The translations under genes were made by a program, and so were the position numbers. This document shows positions 8,255 through 17,633 of a stretch of 64,000 nucleotides of DNA, one piece after another. The stretch lies in contig DS999405.1 in the NCBI GenBank assembly GCA_000158155.1, positions 1,663,738 to 1,727,737 on the forward strand, read 5' to 3'. Below the pieces are notes generated by a model. That model saw only the letters and a list, made by a program, of their open reading frames with translations. It was not told the DNA's origin and did no database searches. How positions within the stretch are numbered: position 1 is the stretch's first letter; each line of letters begins with the position of its first letter. This stretch comes from a gamma proteobacterium NOR5-3. GTDB lineage: Bacteria; Pseudomonadota; Gammaproteobacteria; Pseudomonadales; Halieaceae.

Positions 8255-9475
8255 TTACCTCACCATGGTATTGAGATCAAAAATAGGCAGGAGAATGGCC
8301 AGCACGATGAGCAAAACCATTCCTCCCATAAAAACCACCATAAGCGGCTCGAACAAACCCATCACCGTGCCCAGGGTCATTTCGAGTTCCCGCTCCTGAT
8401 TGTTAGCTGAACGTTCGAGCATATCCTCGAGGGAGCCACTGCTTTCACCGCTGGCAACCATGTGCACCATCATGGGCGGAAAATGGCCGGCATTGCCCAG
8501 CGCCCGGCTGAGGCTGCTGCCTTCCTGTACACGCAGCGCAACGTCCTCACTTTCGGCCCGCAACACCAGATTCACCAATACCTGGCCGGCAATTCTCAAG
8601 GCTTCGAGCAAAGGCACGCCGCTGGCCATGAGAATGCTCAGCGTGGATGCAAAGCGCGCGGTATCCAGCGCGATAAGCAGTCCCGATATCCCGGGAAGGC
8701 GCAAAAGCAAAGCATGCCAGGCCATTCGCCGCCGGGGGTTACGAAGCAAACGCCGCATCGCCACCACGGCTACGATCAATCCTACAAACAGCCAGAGACT
8801 GTAGGACCTGAAAAAATCGCTGGCCGCAATCAGGGCCACGGTCAGGCCCGGTAACTCCCGGTTACTCTGGGAAAAAATCCCGATAAGCTCAGGCACCACA
8901 AAAACCATGAGCGCAACGATCACCGCGACCGCCACTGCCAACAAAATAAATGGATAGATCATAGCCATACGCAACTGCTGGCCACTGTGCTGGCGCCGCT
9001 CAGCATAATCGGCCAGTTGCTCAAGCACCGGACCCAGAAAGCCCGCATGCTCCCCGGCCGTCACCATAGCGCGGTACATCTCATTAAAGGCCAGGGGAAA
9101 CTCAGCCATGGCATAAGCCAGGGTGTGCCCCTCACTCACCCGGGATCGAACCTGCAGAAGCATGGCCTTGATGCGGGGACGCCGGGTCTGTTCAGCCGCC
9201 GCCTGAAGGCAGTCAGCCAGAGGCAAGTTAGACTGTACCAGCGTGGCGAGCTGACGGGTTAAGAGAGCGAGATCGGCGCCCTTGATGCGTGTGGGGAGGA
9301 ATCGCTGCCTTAAACTGCTGTTTGCAGCCTCGGCGCGAGCCGCACTTTGTACCTCGACAGGCCGAAGTTTCTGCGTGCGCAGCTGCGCTCGAACATGGCG
9401 CTCGGAATCAGCTTCCAGCACACCCCGCACCAGCTTGCCCCCCGGATTAAGCGCTCGATAACGATAAGCAGTCAC
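8255..9475 (-). CDS. gspF: Type II secretion inner-membrane platform protein F (GspF)
   Basis: Polytopic assembly-platform protein of 406 residues, with the duplicated T2SSF domain: about residues 70-190 and 270-395, each followed by hydrophobic segments (about 170-195, 220-245 and 375-400). It begins MTAYRYRALNPGGK, as is typical, from a GTG codon at 9475. It should couple GspE ATP hydrolysis to pseudopilus assembly. A paralogue, PilC, is encoded at 43 kb. Confidence 0.96.
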   Translation of the reverse strand: MTAYRYRALNPGGKLVRGVLEADSERHVRAQLRTQKLRPVEVQSAARAEAANSSLRQRFLPTRIKGADLALLTRQLATLVQSNLPLADCLQAAAEQTRRPRIKAMLLQVRSRVSEGHTLAYAMAEFPLAFNEMYRAMVTAGEHAGFLGPVLEQLADYAERRQHSGQQLRMAMIYPFILLAVAVAVIVALMVFVVPELIGIFSQSNRELPGLTVALIAASDFFRSYSLWLFVGLIVAVVAMRRLLRNPRRRMAWHALLLRLPGISGLLIALDTARFASTLSILMASGVPLLEALRIAGQVLVNLVLRAESEDVALRVQEGSSLSRALGNAGHFPPMMVHMVASGESSGSLEDMLERSANNQERELEMTLGTVMGLFEPLMVVFMGGMVLLIVLAILLPIFDLNTMVR

Positions 9476-9487
9476 TGATTCGCGCCC

Positions 9488-10993
9488 TTAAGCCACCGAC
9501 GTAACACGCAGGACTTCCTGCAGACTGGTGTCGCCCTGGAGGATGCGCCGCCTGCCGTCATGTTGAATGCTTTGGGCATGCAAGCGAGCCTGTTCGTTCA
9601 TGGCCTGCTCAGAGGCGCCATCGTGGATAAGCGCGCGAAGCGGGTCATCAACTTCAATAAACTCATAGATTGCGCTGCGCCCACGATAGCCACTGTGGTT
9701 ACAGCTGGGACAGCCCCCGGGCTGATAGATAGTTGTACCGGCATCGGCGCCTTGCAGCCCCAGCATGTCGGCCTCAGCCGCTGTAGGGGTGGTCGGACGG
9801 CGGCACTGGGGACACAGTAATCTCACCAGGCGCTGGGCCATCACCGCAATCAAACTCGAGGACAGCAAAAAAGACTCAACCCCCATGTCCTGAAGTCGCG
9901 TGACGGCGCCGATAGCCGTATTGGTATGCAAAGTCGATAACACCAGGTGGCCGGTCAAAGACGCCTGCACCGCAATCTCCGCGGTTTCCAGATCCCGAAT
10001 CTCGCCCACCATCACCACATCCGGGTCCTGACGCAGAATCGCCCGCAATCCCCGGGCGAAGGTCATGTCGACCTTGGTATTAACCTGCGTCTGACCAATA
10101 CCGGGCAGCATATACTCCACCGGGTCTTCAATGGTCATGATGTTCCGCGCGGCATCGTTAATCTCAGACAAACCGGCATATAGGGTCGTAGTCTTACCTG
10201 ACCCCGTGGGACCCGTAACCAGAATAATGCCATGGGGACTTTTAAGCGCTGCTCTGAATCCTGCGTAAACGTCCTCGGGCATGGCCAGCTGGCCCAGCTC
10301 CAACTGCCCGGACTGCTTGTCCAGCAATCGCAGAACCACCCGCTCACCATAAGCTGAAGGTATTGTGGACATGCGTATGTCCACCGCATGACCGGCAATG
10401 CGCACAGAAATCCGGCCATCCTGAGGTATGCGCCGCTCTGCAATATCCAAGCGCGCCATAACCTTCAATCGCGAAACCAGCAAAGGCCCCAGCATACGCT
10501 TGGGCGACAAAACCTCGGCCAATACGCCATCAATGCGATAACGAATACTGAGTTTCTCTTCGAAGGTTTCAATGTGGATATCAGACGCCTTCTCCCGGAC
10601 CGCCTCAGAGAGGATCGCGTTAATCAGGCGAATAATGGGAGCGTCGTCCTCGGCATCCATCAGGTCGCCGGCGTCTGGAATCTCCTCGGCAAGACGGCTG
10701 AGATCCACATCCGAACTGATATCTGCGGCCATTTGCACCGCTTCACTGTTGTCGCGCTGATAAGCAAGGGAAAGCTGTGCCTGGAAATCCGTGGCGCTCA
10801 GCCGCTCTAGCTCAAGCTCCCTGCCAATACGCCGGCGTAATTCCAGGAGTACATCAACGCTCAGGGTATCGTCGTGAAAGACCCGATGTGGCGCCTGCGG
10901 ATCGATAACAACCCGATGCGCCGTTGCAAAGCTGAACGGCAACTTGCCCGGCAGGACCTCAGCAAATTCAACGGCAGGCTGCGCTTCGTTCAC
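9488..10993 (-). CDS. gspE: Type II secretion ATPase E (GspE)
   Basis: Cytoplasmic AAA-type secretion ATPase that drives pseudopilus extension; about 501 residues. In order: N1E-like region, arginine-finger region ([15 protein letters not shown]), Walker [11 protein letters not shown] (about 260-269), Asp box ([10 protein letters not shown]), Walker B ([12 protein letters not shown]), His box (STLHTN) and a zinc-binding tetracysteine element with CxxC pairs near 394/397 and 428/431. The start is taken as the GTG at 10993, whose bases overlap the gspD stop (GTGA); longer readings run into gspD. Confidence 0.96.
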   Translation of the reverse strand: MNEAQPAVEFAEVLPGKLPFSFATAHRVVIDPQAPHRVFHDDTLSVDVLLELRRRIGRELELERLSATDFQAQLSLAYQRDNSEAVQMAADISSDVDLSRLAEEIPDAGDLMDAEDDAPIIRLINAILSEAVREKASDIHIETFEEKLSIRYRIDGVLAEVLSPKRMLGPLLVSRLKVMARLDIAERRIPQDGRISVRIAGHAVDIRMSTIPSAYGERVVLRLLDKQSGQLELGQLAMPEDVYAGFRAALKSPHGIILVTGPTGSGKTTTLYAGLSEINDAARNIMTIEDPVEYMLPGIGQTQVNTKVDMTFARGLRAILRQDPDVVMVGEIRDLETAEIAVQASLTGHLVLSTLHTNTAIGAVTRLQDMGVESFLLSSSLIAVMAQRLVRLLCPQCRRPTTPTAAEADMLGLQGADAGTTIYQPGGCPSCNHSGYRGRSAIYEFIEVDDPLRALIHDGASEQAMNEQARLHAQSIQHDGRRRILQGDTSLQEVLRVTSVA

Positions 10994-13044
10994 GGCGACT
11001 CCGGCACAGGCGCACGAATATCGTCTCGAATCTTCTCGAGCTGCAGTATTTGCTGCTCCCAATCAGGCAACACAGGCACTTCGTCTTCACCGAAGAACAT
11101 CAGTCCCTGCTCTTTCTGAACACGCTGCTCATCGCGAATATGTCGATATTTGAGTGCGGTCGCCCCAGCCAACGCTTTGTCGTCGCGAATGATGGTCGGG
11201 CGAATAAAAATCATGAGATTGGTCTTACTCACCGAGACGGCATCATTGCGAAACAGCCTGCCCAGGAACGGTATGTCCCCGAGAATAGGAACGCGTTGCT
11301 CGGTGCTCTGCACGTCATCCTTAATCAATCCACCGAGCACGACAATACGGCCGTCCTCTGCAAGCACCTTGGTGCGGATTTTACGTTCATTGGTTATGAG
11401 ATCCGCCGCCGCAGCCGATGCGACCAAGGTGGCGCCCGTAAGAGAGTTCACTTCCTGCTCGATCTCAAGGACCACCGAATCCCCCTCGTTCACCTGCGGC
11501 GTCACGGTGAGCGTAATTCCCACGTTCTCACGCTCAATGGTCTGGAAAGGATTCTGAGCGCCGTTGTTCCCACCGGTATTTGTAAAGGAGCCTGTGATAA
11601 AGGGCACCTGCTGGCCAACCGTGATAAAGGCTTCTTCGTTGTCCAGGGTAAGTAAACTCGGCGTAGACAGTATGTTCGCGTTACTTTGCTCCTCAAGGGC
11701 GTTGAGAATAACCGTCATGCTCAAATCTTCACCCACCACACCCCAGCCCAGAGACAGCCCGGCGGAGCCGGCTAGGGCTGCCGCGAGGTTCCCCACGTCG
11801 AAATCTCCGGTAGTTGCGCCTGAGCCCCCATCACCATCCGGAGGGAGTATGGCACCGGCGATATTTCGCGCCCGGGCATCGGATGCGTTAATGCTGCTGC
11901 CATAAAACCCATTGTCATTGGCAAACAGCCACTGCAAGCCCAGATCCTGTCCGTCCGTGACCTCAAGCTCTACGATAATCGCTTCTACCAGTACCTGCGC
12001 GCGCCGGATATCCAGCCGGGTAATCACCGACTCCACCGCCGCCATTTCATCGGGATCGGCGGTAATAATAAGTGAGTTGGTCCCCTCATCCGCTTCGATA
12101 GTGGCTGTATTACCCGAGGAGCGGGCGGCCTTGCCATCGCCGGTATCGAGTTTATTAATGTTCTGCATCACTCGGGTAAGCACCTCCGCGATAGCGGTCG
12201 CCTGGGCGTATTCCAGGTAAATCACCTTGACGTTACCCGTCTGCTCCAGCGGCGTGTCTACATAAGCCACCAGCTTGCGGATACGCGCCCGCTGCAACTC
12301 GTCGCCCGACACCAACAGGCTGTTGGTGCGCTTGTCCGGTACCAATAGGACATCGACTTCGCCGCCGTTGTTCTTGGCCTCGGTGGCATTGAGTGTCTCC
12401 AGCATCCTCACCACGTCTTCGGCCACCGCATAACGCATGGCAATAACATCGGTCTCCTGCACCGCCGATTGGTCCATACGTTCGATGATGTCCCGGATAC
12501 GACTGATATTGGCGGCAGAGTCAGAAATGATAATGGCGTTGCTGGGGGCGTAGGCGGCCATGTGCGCCTGCTGCGGAACTAAAGGACGAAGCACAGGGAT
12601 CAGCTTAGCCGCAGAGATGTTCTCCAGGCGCAGAACCTGAGTCACGTACTCGTCATTCACAATACCACCGGCTCCCGCTACGTCACCGACCGGCACCGAT
12701 GCGGAACGGGCATCTTTATTTTGGATGACCCTGACTACCCCGCCAGAGCGAACCGCGGTATACCCGTGCACATCGAGAATGGCGAGGAAAAGATCATAAA
12801 GCTCGCTGGCGTTAACAGGCCGGGACGATACGACCTTCACCTTGCCTTTTACTGACGGGTCCACAACGATCGTAGTGTTCGTGGCTTCCGATACAAACTT
12901 GATCAGTTCCTGAATATCGGTTTCTTTCAGGTTGACAGTGAACTCCTGCGCCGTGGCCGGAACTGCCAGCAAAGTCAGCAGCAGAGGGAAAACCGCAGCC
13001 CAGGTCAGGAGTCTCTTTTGCCAAAACACCGACGACATGATCAC
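10990..13044 (-). CDS. gspD: Type II secretion secretin (GspD)
   Basis: Outer-membrane secretin channel; 684 residues. A signal peptide (about residues 1-33, ending VPATAQ) precedes N0 ([20 protein letters not shown]), N1-N3 repeats and the secretin core (from about 340; VPFITGSF; the [16 protein letters not shown] strand; VVLGGLIKD near the C-terminus). An Asn/Gly-rich insertion around residues 385-420 probably lies in the cap/gate region. The start is a GTG overlapping the gspC stop; an ATG two codons later (13038) is an alternative. No GspS-type pilotin gene is adjacent. Confidence 0.96.
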   Translation of the reverse strand: MIMSSVFWQKRLLTWAAVFPLLLTLLAVPATAQEFTVNLKETDIQELIKFVSEATNTTIVVDPSVKGKVKVVSSRPVNASELYDLFLAILDVHGYTAVRSGGVVRVIQNKDARSASVPVGDVAGAGGIVNDEYVTQVLRLENISAAKLIPVLRPLVPQQAHMAAYAPSNAIIISDSAANISRIRDIIERMDQSAVQETDVIAMRYAVAEDVVRMLETLNATEAKNNGGEVDVLLVPDKRTNSLLVSGDELQRARIRKLVAYVDTPLEQTGNVKVIYLEYAQATAIAEVLTRVMQNINKLDTGDGKAARSSGNTATIEADEGTNSLIITADPDEMAAVESVITRLDIRRAQVLVEAIIVELEVTDGQDLGLQWLFANDNGFYGSSINASDARARNIAGAILPPDGDGGSGATTGDFDVGNLAAALAGSAGLSLGWGVVGEDLSMTVILNALEEQSNANILSTPSLLTLDNEEAFITVGQQVPFITGSFTNTGGNNGAQNPFQTIERENVGITLTVTPQVNEGDSVVLEIEQEVNSLTGATLVASAAAADLITNERKIRTKVLAEDGRIVVLGGLIKDDVQSTEQRVPILGDIPFLGRLFRNDAVSVSKTNLMIFIRPTIIRDDKALAGATALKYRHIRDEQRVQKEQGLMFFGEDEVPVLPDWEQQILQLEKIRDDIRAPVPESP

Positions 13045-14195
13045 GAGTCGCCCTCCCCCGCTGACTCTCCAAGACTGACGTTAAGCGTCACAGACTCTCC
13101 CTTTCGCAGTAGTTCAAAACTGGCCTCTTGTGCAGATCGCATTGCTTGATAGAGCTTCACGGTATTTGCCGGGTCTGCCAGTGACATGCCATTTACAGCA
13201 GTGACCAGGTCACCCGACTCGAATCCCAGGGCCGAAAACTCCCTCGCCGCTTTACCCGGACTGATGCGATACCCCTGCAACTGAGAGCCCTCGCGTACTG
13301 CCACCACCTGAACCACCTCAGCCAGCGACTGGGGGTCACGATACAGGCGTTCCCGGTATGCAGCAGCAATGACCGAAGCATCCTCACCCGCAGACAGAGT
13401 CCGCGAGGATAAAGCTCTATCCACGCCACCCTCTGGTGAGGAATTCAGGACCGCCGGGGATTCCACAGCAGTCACCAGGGATGCAAGACCGCCGTCTTCA
13501 AACAACCGCAGCACCTCATAGCGACCGCCATTGTCCAGCACAACACGATCAGACAACACCTTCGCCAAAACGACTTCACCGCTAACCGGTAATTCGTCAC
13601 CGACCTGATACAGTTCCTGAAGTTTTCGATGCTCTATCACAGCCTGGCCAAGGCCTGCCTGTGAAGCCGCCAGGACCCCCCGGAGCAGCAATGGTAATCG
13701 CGTATCCGGTGCTCCATCCTCAATACCCGCCAGCGCAACACTGGCTTCGGCTTCATTCATCGCCGGTGTCCGACCTGCCGCCGCAGCAAGTGTTTCAGCA
13801 CTCACTGAGTCTCCCGGCTGACCGAAAAGCTGAGCACCCACAAGGCTATCGATATCCACGGCAGCAGGGGCCGATGTGGCCGTATCAGTGGAAATTGGAT
13901 TAATAACTGCCGCCTGCGGCAAGGGCGGCGCCTCCGGAAAGAAGCTCCACAGGCCTGTCCATAGCGACAGTCCGATCCAGACACACAGAACCGCCGCGCA
14001 AACACGCTGTACAAAAAGAAACTGAGTCGGCTGAGAAAAATAGCGAAATGCCGCCGAGAGCCCGCTGCTGATCTGGGACGCGACGCTAGCCAACCGTGTC
14101 TGCCAAAGCGCTGTCACCGCTGCCCCCAGCTTTACCAGTTGTGTGGATTCAATGGCCCCTTTGGGAGCGGCCATTGAATGGCAAAATTGTGACAC
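13041..14195 (-). CDS. gspC: Type II secretion system protein C (GspC)
   Basis: Bitopic inner-membrane protein that contacts the secretin and contributes to substrate choice. The 384 residues show a cytoplasmic N-terminus, one membrane helix (about 62-84, CAAVLCVWIGLSLWTGLW), a proline-rich linker, the HR domain (about 150-235, LLLRGVLAASQAG, then GDELPVSGEVVLAKVLSDRV) and a C-terminal PDZ domain (about 295-380, ISPGKAAREFSALGFESGD). The first gene of the gsp operon, it starts at a GTG at 14195 or, alternatively, an ATG at 14174. It follows sat by only 36 bp, so read-through from the sulfate genes is possible. Confidence 0.92.
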   Translation of the reverse strand: MSQFCHSMAAPKGAIESTQLVKLGAAVTALWQTRLASVASQISSGLSAAFRYFSQPTQFLFVQRVCAAVLCVWIGLSLWTGLWSFFPEAPPLPQAAVINPISTDTATSAPAAVDIDSLVGAQLFGQPGDSVSAETLAAAAGRTPAMNEAEASVALAGIEDGAPDTRLPLLLRGVLAASQAGLGQAVIEHRKLQELYQVGDELPVSGEVVLAKVLSDRVVLDNGGRYEVLRLFEDGGLASLVTAVESPAVLNSSPEGGVDRALSSRTLSAGEDASVIAAAYRERLYRDPQSLAEVVQVVAVREGSQLQGYRISPGKAAREFSALGFESGDLVTAVNGMSLADPANTVKLYQAMRSAQEASFELLRKGESVTLNVSLGESAGEGDS

Positions 14196-14231
14196 TAATA
14201 TGACGGTCTCGCCAGCGCCTTGCGGCGTCTT

Positions 14232-15416
14232 TTACTGCTGGCTGTGATAATAATCCATGAGGATTTTTGCAACTTCCGGGCGCGAGAACTCGGGCGGGGG
14301 CGCGATACCCTGCCCCAACATTTCACGTACTGCAGTGCCCGACAACAGCACAAAGTCTTCCTTACTGTGATCGGGCGCGTCCCGCATCATCACGACCCGA
14401 TCGAGCTTGCGACTGTAGGCTGTGTGATCCGCACGATAAATATCGATCTCCAGAGCACCCTCGGGGACTTCTTCATCGAACACCGTCTGCGCGTCAAATC
14501 CGCCGTAATAATCGCCCACACCTGCATGATCGCGACCCACGATAAGATGGGTACAACCACAATTCTGACGAAACAGCGCATGCAGCACGGCTTCTCTGGG
14601 GCCTGCGTAGAGCATGTCAAAACCGTAGCCGGTCACCATGACGGTATTGGGTGGGAAATAGACCTCGACCATCTTGCGAATCGATGCATCCCGGACCTCA
14701 GCGGGAATATCTCCAGGTTTGAGCTTGCCAAGCAGCATGTGAATCAAAATGCCGTCGGCCTCCAGGTCTTCCAGCGCCATGCGGCACAGCTCTTCATGCG
14801 CTCTGTGCATGGGGTTGCGCGTTTGAAACGCCACCACCTTCTCCCAGCCTCGCTCTGCAATTTCTGCGCGAATATCCACCGCGGTGCGGAAGGTATCCGG
14901 AAATTCGCTGGCAAAATACGAGTAGTTAAGCACCTGTATCGGCCCGGAAACGACACGCTTGCCCAGACTCAAAAACGTAGCCACACCCGGATGCTCGGGG
15001 TCCAGGGTCCGGAACACTTTGCTTGCGATGTGCTCAAGCTGCTCGTCGCTGGCCTCATCCACAGCAGCCACATCCATGATTGCCAGAACCGGGTTGCCCT
15101 GCACATTGGGATCACGCAAAGCAATGCGCATACCGGCCTGTACGTCCGGATCATTCGTCACGTTCACAATGGGTACGGGCCAGAACAACCCCGCTTCTGT
15201 CTTGAGATGATCAGCCACAGACAGCGCATCGCCCAGCGTCATGTAGCCCGTCAGAGGATTGAAATATCCAGCTCCCAGCATAACGGCATTCGCCGCCGCC
15301 GCTGAATTGAGTAGCATCGATGGCAGGGAGTCCGCCTCTGCCACAAGCGCCGCTCGGGCCTGATCGTCGTGTACATACAAAGGACGCAACTGCGTCGACC
15401 CGTGGGGCTTAATCAT
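14232..15416 (-). CDS. sat: Sulfate adenylyltransferase (ATP sulfurylase, homo-oligomeric Sat type)
   Basis: Catalyses ATP + sulfate to APS + pyrophosphate. The 394-residue product has the two nucleotide-binding signatures of the Sat family: QTRNPMHRAHE (about 198-208) and GRDHAGVGDYYGGFDAQ (from about 294). This is the single-chain enzyme, unrelated to CysD/CysN of enterics. The start is the ATG at 15416 because AAGAGGAA lies at good Shine-Dalgarno distance just upstream; the 13-codon longer reading would overlap cysC. Together with cysC, 13 bp upstream, it forms a PAPS-producing pair. The direction in vivo (assimilation versus ATP-forming reverse reaction in sulfur oxidation) cannot be read here, but the link to cysC favours activation. 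Confidence 0.95.
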   Translation of the reverse strand: MIKPHGSTQLRPLYVHDDQARAALVAEADSLPSMLLNSAAAANAVMLGAGYFNPLTGYMTLGDALSVADHLKTEAGLFWPVPIVNVTNDPDVQAGMRIALRDPNVQGNPVLAIMDVAAVDEASDEQLEHIASKVFRTLDPEHPGVATFLSLGKRVVSGPIQVLNYSYFASEFPDTFRTAVDIRAEIAERGWEKVVAFQTRNPMHRAHEELCRMALEDLEADGILIHMLLGKLKPGDIPAEVRDASIRKMVEVYFPPNTVMVTGYGFDMLYAGPREAVLHALFRQNCGCTHLIVGRDHAGVGDYYGGFDAQTVFDEEVPEGALEIDIYRADHTAYSRKLDRVVMMRDAPDHSKEDFVLLSGTAVREMLGQGIAPPPEFSRPEVAKILMDYYHSQQ

Positions 15417-15429
15417 TTCCAATTCCTCT

Positions 15430-16047
15430 TTAGGCGGCGATGATGCCGCGCTCACTCAGTTCGCGAAGGATCTGCGCAACCTCGTCGTCCAGTGTTTGCG
15501 AATCCGAATGCAGATGTATTTCTGCCGCTGGCGGGGCTTCGTAGGGATCATCAATACCCGTGAAATTCTTGATCTCACCCGCTCTGGCTTTCTTGTAAAG
15601 ACCTTTGGGGTCGCGGCTCTCCGCGGCCTCCAGAGAGCAATCCACGAACACTTCAATAAAGTCGATACCCGCCGCCGCATGTAATTCGCGCACTGCGTCA
15701 CGATCCGCTACATAGGGACTGATGAAGCTGGAAAGCGCGATAATTCCACTATCAGCAAACAGCTTGGCAACTTCACCGATACGGCGAATATTCTCTGTGC
15801 GATCCTCGGCGGAGAAACCAAGATTTTTATTAATGCCCATACGAACGTTGTCACCGTCCAAACGATAGGCCAGCACGCCACGCTCGTTCAAAACACCCTC
15901 AAGCTCTACCGCTACGGTACTCTTGCCGCTACCGGACAGTCCGGTGAACCAGATAGTGGCACCCCGGTGACCCAGCAGCCTGGCACGGTGGTCCCGCGTG
16001 ATATCACCCTCGTGCCAATGCACATTGGTGGCTTTTTGTTCAGCCAT
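15430..16047 (-). CDS. cysC: Adenylyl-sulfate kinase (APS kinase)
   Basis: Phosphorylates APS at the 3'-OH to give PAPS, for sulfate assimilation or sulfotransferases. The 205-residue protein carries the P-loop GLSGSGKST (36-44), DGDNVRMGIN, the lid and substrate motif (ISPYVADRDAVRE), and the KGLYKKARAGEIKNFTGIDDPYE signature, all intact. A GAGGAA ribosome site precedes the ATG. It is first in the sat-cysC pair and may share a transcript with the gsp operon downstream. No CysH or CysI reductase is in the window. Confidence 0.96.
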   Translation of the reverse strand: MAEQKATNVHWHEGDITRDHRARLLGHRGATIWFTGLSGSGKSTVAVELEGVLNERGVLAYRLDGDNVRMGINKNLGFSAEDRTENIRRIGEVAKLFADSGIIALSSFISPYVADRDAVRELHAAAGIDFIEVFVDCSLEAAESRDPKGLYKKARAGEIKNFTGIDDPYEAPPAAEIHLHSDSQTLDDEVAQILRELSERGIIAA

Positions 16048-16102
16048 GCTTATTCCTCGACAGGCGGTTTAATTCGGCGGGAGAGTTTATCACGGAGCCC
16101 CC

Positions 16103-16213
16103 TCAAGGAGCAGGATTGCGGGCCGCACAAAACGAGCGCCAGGTCTCAGTATCGTTGGCGTAACCCGCCTCGAACTGACTACACCTCAGGTCCTGAAGCA
16201 AACCATCGTGCAT
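16103..16213 (-). CDS. Possible small protein of 36 residues, unknown
   Basis: A short open frame begins at an ATG (16213) three bases after the stop of the GGDEF-like gene and ends at TGA. It encodes MHDGLLQDLRC... with two Cys, several aromatic residues and acidic character. The close spacing to the upstream stop suggests possible translational coupling. There is no recognisable domain, and at this length chance is a real possibility. It fills most of the gap before cysC. Conservation of the reading frame in relatives would decide. Confidence 0.25.
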   Translation of the reverse strand: MHDGLLQDLRCSQFEAGYANDTETWRSFCAARNPAP

Positions 16214-16215
16214 GC

Positions 16216-17343
16216 CTAGAGCATCAACAAGCCCAGACGCGCCACGGATATCCGGTTACCGCCCCCGCGCTCCGCTTTTTGCATAGCCGCCTCTGCCTCG
16301 GACTCCATCTGCGTCGCCAATCGCTCGCTGGACTCCACGGGGTGCCGAGAAGGCTCCCAGCAGACCAGACCGATACTTAGCGATACGTGCAGCACCGCAC
16401 CTCGGCCGTCATCGATAGCGAATTCATCGATATCCTGACGCATACGCTCACCAATATCGTGGGCATGAGGTTCATTGCAGGCAGGCAGCAGCACAGAAAA
16501 GTGAGTCGCCGAAATATGGGCAATATAGTCCGTTGCGCGCAGCTCCGAGCACAGGCGCTGGGACACACGGCGCTGCACAAAATGGCAGGCCACCTCGCCA
16601 TAGTCTTTGCAGATATCAGCCAGTTCGTCCAGGGAGATATACAGGAGAGTCATGGGGTGATTCACCCGCCGCGCCCAGTAAATTTCACGCAGCATATCGC
16701 GGCGAAATGCGCGCAGGTTCCCCACTTCAGTAACCGGATTAAGCAACGTCAGCTGATCTACACGCTGATACTCAACCACGCGCAGCAGCGCAGCGGCCAC
16801 CAATTGGCCCAGCATGGCGAACAGCTCGCACTCCTGGTCTCCATAGCCGGTCATGGTATCGCTAAGCGCTATATGGTAGCTCCCCACCAGTCGATTGCCA
16901 TCAAACAGCGGCATCATGACCGCACCGGCAGCGTTGGACGCTCCCGACAAAATGATAAACATACGGCGATCATCCAAATCGATTATCGCTGTTTCCGGCA
17001 CATCGTGATAAAGCTGATACAAAGCGTAGTTGTCGGTCTTGAGCGACAGGGAAGCGCCGAACAATTTGCGGATCGGCAGGAGTCGGGCTATCTGCTCTTC
17101 AGGGTCATGCAGGCGCAACTCCGCCTGTGTTGTACCAAAGCTATGAGGAAAGTCCTCCAGCAGGTACTTGACCAAAGACGAGAGGCTCTTTACCGCAAGG
17201 AGATTACGTTGCGCCTGACGGAGCTGACGCAACACGTGGACATGTAACAACTGGACTGTATCGTCCCCGTCGTCGGGCTCCACCGGGAGCACGGTCATTT
17301 CTATGTTAGTGACCTCAGGCCCGGTATTGTCGTTTTCGCTCAC
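16216..17343 (-). CDS. GAF-like sensor protein with degenerate GGDEF domain
   Basis: A soluble 375-residue protein. Residues about 40-195 look like a DUF484/GAF-type sensory region; about 197-370 align with a diguanylate cyclase fold (LTLLNPVTEVGNLRAFRRDM, then LYISLDELADICKDYG, then SLSIGLV). The catalytic loop that should read GG(D/E)EF is SATHF (278-282), and the preceding substrate residues are also altered. Cyclase activity is therefore unlikely; a role as a GTP- or c-di-GMP-responsive or purely structural signalling protein is inferred. Translation starts at a GTG. No transmembrane segment is seen. It is divergent from the thiamine operon. Confidence 0.78.
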   Translation of the reverse strand: MSENDNTGPEVTNIEMTVLPVEPDDGDDTVQLLHVHVLRQLRQAQRNLLAVKSLSSLVKYLLEDFPHSFGTTQAELRLHDPEEQIARLLPIRKLFGASLSLKTDNYALYQLYHDVPETAIIDLDDRRMFIILSGASNAAGAVMMPLFDGNRLVGSYHIALSDTMTGYGDQECELFAMLGQLVAAALLRVVEYQRVDQLTLLNPVTEVGNLRAFRRDMLREIYWARRVNHPMTLLYISLDELADICKDYGEVACHFVQRRVSQRLCSELRATDYIAHISATHFSVLLPACNEPHAHDIGERMRQDIDEFAIDDGRGAVLHVSLSIGLVCWEPSRHPVESSERLATQMESEAEAAMQKAERGGGNRISVARLGLLML

Positions 17344-17414
17344 TTTAGCTCTTTCTTATTCTGATTCTGCGCCACGGAATACTCTCCCTTACTCCGGGTA
17401 AACAACCCGAGGCT

Positions 17415-17443
17415 TTGATGTGCAAGTGTAAGACCACTATACT
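17415..17443 (+). promoter_or_regulatory. Predicted sigma70 promoter of the thiamine operon
   Basis: A -35 box TTGATG (17415-17420) and a -10 box TATACT (17438-17443) are separated by exactly 17 bp. Transcription would begin near 17450, immediately before the TPP aptamer. This agreement in position and orientation supports the call. Confidence 0.7.
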
Positions 17444-17452
17444 CCCGTGCGC

Positions 17453-17573
17453 AAACCGAGGGGTGGCCCAGGCCTGAGACGCCTGCTCTTCACGACTTTC
17501 TTACCTAAGACAGTGAAGCCACGCAGCGAACCCTTTGAACCTGATCCGGGCAATACCGGCGTAGGAATGGTTG
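17453..17573 (+). ncRNA. TPP riboswitch (THI element)
   Basis: The conserved cores of the thiamine pyrophosphate aptamer are present in order: GAGGGGTG near 17458, CTGAGA at 17474-17479, ACCC-TTTGAACCTGATC ending at 17546, and the CCGG-loop-CCGG stem leading into GCGTAGGAA from about 17559. The closing P1 stem is AACC (17454-17457) with GGTT (17569-17572). A variable P3 extension is formed by CTTCAC (17488-17493) and GTGAAG (17513-17518). It should bind TPP and repress the four downstream genes. The position between a promoter and a TonB receptor/PnuT operon fits thiamine-uptake control. Confidence 0.96.
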
Positions 17574-17609
17574 TAGCTTTGGCATGTCGTCTCCTGGCCC
17601 AAGCCGCTC

Positions 17610-17629
17610 GTTCCCACGTCCGAGGGAAC
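17610..17629 (+). promoter_or_regulatory. Shine-Dalgarno-sequestering hairpin (riboswitch expression platform)
   Basis: GTTCCC (17610-17615) pairs perfectly with GGGAAC (17624-17629). The right arm is the GAGGGAA ribosome-binding site of the TonB receptor, whose ATG is at 17634. There is no T-run, so control is probably translational: when TPP is bound, the hairpin hides the ribosome site. The regulatory direction is inference. Confidence 0.7.
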
Positions 17630-17633
17630 AACG

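Noticed and set aside
14202-14222. Hairpin GCGCC-TTGC-GGCGT followed by TTTT on the plus strand as a terminator
   Set aside because: No plus-strand gene ends there, and on the coding (minus) strand the T-run is on the wrong side.
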